NCBI GenBank assembly: GCA_904066235.2
Contig: CAJFCV020000006.1
Coordinates: forward strand, 9,114,001-9,178,000
Reading direction: 5' to 3'
DNA from: Bursaphelenchus xylophilus
Taxonomy: Eukaryota > Nematoda > Chromadorea > Rhabditida > Aphelenchoididae
DNA: 64,000 nucleotides
Shown here: in pieces, positions 60,319 to 64,000 of the stretch
Position numbering within the stretch: the stretch's first letter is position 1
How the letters are laid out: every line of letters begins with the position of its first letter
The notes under the pieces: generated by a model
Databases searched by the model: none
Told to the model about the DNA's origin: nothing
The model's input: the letters and a program-made list of their open reading frames with translations, nothing else
Program-made: the position numbers and the translations under genes

Positions 60319-60446
60319 ACGGCCTCGAGGCGTTTAGAAAGGGCTTTCGTTTTCTCCGGCTTTATTTTTTATCGCGTAATGAATATCCGCGAGCTAAATT
60401 TTGCAGATTCAAAATGATTTTTTCCATAATTTAGGTTGGTTACCTT

Positions 60447-61214
60447 ATGGATGAGCCGATAACACAAATCGAACGTCGAGAATCGGAACTTTGCTCATTT
60501 CTCCGGTCATTATTGCACGACCGGCAAAAGTACGATGACTATTTGGAGTTTGTAGACGAACCTGACATCCAGGGGGACTTTAGTTGGAAGAAATTCGAGA
60601 CTTTGATATTAGACTATCAAGCTCAGAATAGTGCCAATTTAGAGGGTGCAATATTAGCATTGGATGATCAGTTGGATTACATCTCGTATGTGGAGGTGAG
60701 TGTGTTTTGATTATTACTTCTTGGTTTTTAGAGATTGGAAACTGGTTGTCTTCAATGTATTCAATTTTCAAGCAAGATCTTATCTAGGATAATGTCCAAA
60801 TTTTAGATAATAAACCAATTACAAGCATTTTACGACCAAGGAACTCGCGATACCTTCAAAGCCCGCGCGTTGATGGTCATAGCCATAACTTCTTTCGGTC
60901 GGATCTACTTGAATTTCTACTTCAAACATGCGAGTAAAAGTTATATGGCGGATCATAACTCCCAGCTTATATTGTCCTTTACTCATCGACATGTGATGAA
61001 TATTCTGCGAACAATGGATGACTGGGTATGTTGTTTAGACCTCCAAATCTCTATCTTTTAGGCTCAATTCGATCAATTCCTTCAAACCTATGTTCCAACT
61101 CGTGGATCCAGTTTATTTGATCGAGTTTGTGTGATGGTTGACCGGATAGGACTGCCGATTCTGGGGATATTTGCTGTTTACATCGCCTATAAATTTCGGA
61201 TAGCCTTAACATAG
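60447..61214 (+). CDS. Bcl-2-like apoptosis regulator with C-terminal anchor
   Basis: Exons: 60447-60695, 60807-61025, 61062-61214; 621 nt, 206 residues, phases agree. The start follows an AATTTAG acceptor and a 12-base leader. The chain is mostly helical. AITSFGRIYLNFYF (about 108-121) fits the BH1 pattern, where family members have a Gly-Arg or Gly-Gly after an aromatic residue, and MDDWAQFDQFL (about 153-163) fits BH2. A hydrophobic tail (about 180-200, GLPILGIFAVYIAYKF) ends in a short basic end, as in tail-anchored mitochondrial Bcl-2 proteins such as CED-9. Similarity is weak in the N-terminal half and BH4 and BH3 are not clear. The assignment rests on order, size and anchor. Confidence 0.6.
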
Positions 61215-61594
61215 CTTTCAACTTGCATCTTTTTTCAAAAATCTATCTGTTTCCACCAAAAACAATATTTTTTCTAAATTCATTTGATTACAATCTTATT
61301 TTCCTCTCAAAGTACTTGATCTCCAGGTCAGTATCATGCACAAAACTACTTAATTCCACACTCAAACATTATCCTCTCCTCATCTTTAATCGAAAAATTG
61401 ACTACGGGTATTTATTAACGTCTTTTTTATCCGTTACATTCGAAAAACGATATAAACAATCAATTTGAGACCTCAATTCTTGAGACATGAGATTTTGAAT
61501 CAAAAGAGGAACGTTATGAAGTTAAGACACGAGCTTGTACATGCATTACAACTACATACATTATATATAATTTTTTTATTTTTGAAGCGAAGGT
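61215..61594. other. 3' UTR space between converging Bcl-2-like and CAP-H2 genes
   Basis: AT-rich. The + frame of 81 codons at 61223-61468 has no support. No gene is visible. Confidence 0.4.
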
Positions 61595-64000
61595 TTATCC
61601 AGTAATTAGCTTCTGTTCGTCGGCAAAGACCTCGTGATGGCGTTTTCGGCTCAACAACTTCAGTGTGACATTATTTGTGGGCTTTTCTCCTTCTTTTGGG
61701 GGGACCGCGCTGATTTCCACGTTGTTACAATTGGCCAGGATGAGCGTGGCCAGGAGGAACCGACTCTTTTCGTATCGACCAGAGCCTCGCATCACTTCTG
61801 GGAGAGTTTTGGACGTGCCAACACTTGATTCTCCTTCCCCAAAGGCCGCGATTACATCAGTTCCATACGAATGAATATCAAACGGTTTATGTTGTTCCTC
61901 TTCGGCCAATCGATTGGCAATTCTTTGGTTCCATTCTTGGATCTGACGCTTCCCTTTGTTGTTGATTTTGCCCGAATCGGTCTTGTTCCAATAGCTGGAA
62001 AAAATTATGTTACCCATGATGTTACACATGCCTAATTTTAGGTCTAAAACTCAAAAACCAAACCAAAATAAGCTCCAACTTACCTAAAAATGCTTTTGAA
62101 GATCTGAGTTTGGGGTCCATTATTCATATCCTCGAACAATTGATCCAGAATGGGGTGTTCTTTCACGAAAAGAGCGTATTCTTCTTCCATTTCCGTAGCA
62201 CACTCATTAAATTCAGCGAGTTCCTCCATATTGGGCCTGCTCAGATCTCCAACCGGCATGGCGTGATCATCTTGAGTCTCCGGGAGATCAATGTCCATTT
62301 CGTCAGCCGGATCGTCATCAACATAATCATGCCCGGCCAGATCATCCACCTCTTGTGCCAAAAGTTCAGCAGCAGTTTGAGGTTCTTCCTCATCGCTCTC
62401 TTCGCCAACGGGCACATCATCATCAGGGAGGGCGCCAAAGTTATCCACTGGGTGTTCTGAAACGACTTTTTTTGAAAATGATCATGTGTAATACAAAATT
62501 TTGCCCAAACCCACAAAATTTTCTTAACAAACAACCTAAAAATCAATATAAAGCTCTAACTCACCTCCAGTTCCATTAAACAACGAGTTTCTGACTCGTT
62601 GTAAAGCTCCAACATTTCCACTTTCATTATGGCCGGACCTTCTATTAGATCTTCTTTTTTCCCTCTCCTCTGCTTGGGCTTCTCTCCTCCGCTGTTTCTC
62701 CTCTTCTTTTCGCTGTTTTAAAACCTTGGCTTCATACTTTTCTTGGGCATACAGCACAGAATTGAGTGCTTGAATCTGTTTTGATCTTAATGATGGATTC
62801 AGATTGGCTAGAACAGATCCTGTCCGTGTCAGCTTCCGGCTAAACACACGGGCTGTCATGTAACTTCCAAGCCTATTTTCTTGCTCTTTAAGCCCTTGTT
62901 CTTCCAATTTCTCCTAAAAAAACGTAAAATTAGTCATGTGTAATATAAGTCATACCTAATTATAGTCAAATACAAGCTAAACGTGCATAATTTTTTATCC
63001 AAAACTAAATTTCATACTCTCAAATACCCAGACTTACTTTTATCAGCTTATCCCTCTTTGCCACTTGCTGATCTCCCCGTTTTATATGAGTCTTGCTGAT
63101 TTTCAACGGCTTTCTCTTCACCTCTAGCGGTTCAAACTCATCGATCAGCTCAATTCGGTCCCTCCATTTCTTCACAACCCTCTGACTTCTTCTCGATTCA
63201 TTACTGTCCAATTGCGAGTCGCACGGCAGTGATGAATCCGCGATGACAGTTGGCGGTTGAGTCAAAAGAGTGGCTCGGACATCCGTGGCTCTGCGAACCC
63301 CTTCCACAGTATCGGCCAAGTTCTCCGGAGGCAGTACTAAAGCAAGAACAAACTAATCAAAAACTTAAAACCACTTACTGTCCATTGGGGCCTCTTCATC
63401 GAGCTGAATTTGCTCTGGCTCAAAGCCACCAGCCCCTCCGAGATCATCGTTCGATTCATTTTGGAATTGAGAATCCTGTTCGGGGATATCATCCAAATTA
63501 GTCTCTCCATTTTCGCCTAAAGTTAAGAATAATGTAAAATAAAAACAAACGTACCATACAGGTTCCTGAAGGGTTCCAAATTCTCGGTTATTTGATCGAT
63601 CAAAGGCAAGTAGGCCACATTCATGAGGACTGTCATCTAAAACAATATAATTTTCGCCAAATCAAATAAATTTTGATAAAAAACTAAAAAAATATTATCC
63701 ATACCTTCTGAGCATGTTCGGAAGCAAAAGCCACACTCGAAAACGCAAAAAGCTCATCTTGTCGGATAAAAATGTGGTCATTGGCCTGTTCAAAGCCCAA
63801 ATAATGCTTGGAAGGCGCTGTCTTTTTCGTTGGCATGAAAGAAATTGGCAAATCGACCAGTCGATCACGCTCTCCCTCAACACGAAGCTGCCCAACCTTG
63901 ACAGGAACTTTGTTTTCCTTTCGTTTGTCCTGATCTAACAGCCATTTGAGGTCTATGGAATTGTGAATCAGAGCATTTTCATCAACTTTCATATCGAAGT
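61595..64000 (-). CDS. kle-2: condensin II subunit CAP-H2 (kleisin), N-terminal part outside window
   Basis: Kleisin that bridges the SMC heads of condensin II and shapes mitotic and meiotic chromosomes. Exons (- order): 63705 to beyond 64000, 63555-63636, 63379-63516, 63038-63336, 62565-62913, 62084-62456, 61595-61994; phases agree. The last exon has the diagnostic C-terminal winged-helix region: QEWNQRIANRLAEEE, KPFDIHSYGTDV, RYEKSRFLLATLILANCNNV, then VTLKLLSRKRHHEVF. The middle is acidic with a Lys/Arg/Glu coiled stretch (EEEKQRRREAQAEEREKRR). FDMKVDENALIHN at the window edge is not necessarily the start; the family's N-terminal SMC-binding helix should lie beyond 64000. Two introns carry + strand copies of the dispersed motif (62481, 62933). 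Confidence 0.85.

Noticed and set aside
1..64000. CRISPR arrays, prokaryotic operons or phage genes
   Set aside because: Spliced nematode genes throughout; the tandem repeats seen have no CRISPR spacer structure.

Overview
The window is nuclear DNA of a nematode. The evidence is a cuticle collagen with the nematode N-terminal block and furin-like site, a worm-type Argonaute, short introns with TTTCAG or TTTTAG acceptors, several start codons 4 to 40 bases after an isolated acceptor (typical of spliced-leader addition), and AT-rich spacers. I cannot place the species. All gene models were spliced by hand; phases were checked across every intron, and each complete model gives a whole number of codons.

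Left part (1-16.7 kb): the tail of an unidentified + strand gene; a mitochondrial-type methionyl-tRNA synthetase and a SAM-dependent methyltransferase close together on the - strand (possible operon); two small secreted, neuropeptide-like precursors; a mitochondrial enoyl reductase (MECR); a cuticle collagen; and, convergent to it, a 10-exon Argonaute. A foldback element and an unresolved coding-like stretch lie upstream of the Argonaute.

Middle (16.7-33.5 kb): leo-1 (Paf1 complex), whose 3' end runs into a 1.8 kb foldback with tRNA-like sequences in both arms; a 3.5 kb gene-poor stretch; an SLC49/FLVCR-type transporter; and a carboxylesterase with a GTGCA-rich minisatellite in intron 1 and a complete opposite-strand gene (SAM domain, C19orf47-like) inside another intron.

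Gene desert (33.5-50.5 kb): about 17 kb with no convincing gene. It holds several dispersed repeat families, a direct duplication of about 280 bp and isolated GC-richer islands.

Right part (50.5-64 kb): a fibronectin-III type I membrane protein; convergent to it a 925-residue C2H2/C2HC zinc-finger protein; a tRNA-Gln(TTG); a small Bcl-2-like protein with a tail anchor; and the 3' part of condensin II subunit CAP-H2 (kle-2).

The most unusual layer is not the genes. A roughly 15-bp motif close to TCAAGTGTAATATAA recurs dozens of times in introns and spacers in both orientations. It also marks the units of a 114-bp tandem repeat and, once, builds a 5' splice site. Four other dispersed sequence families occur beside it.
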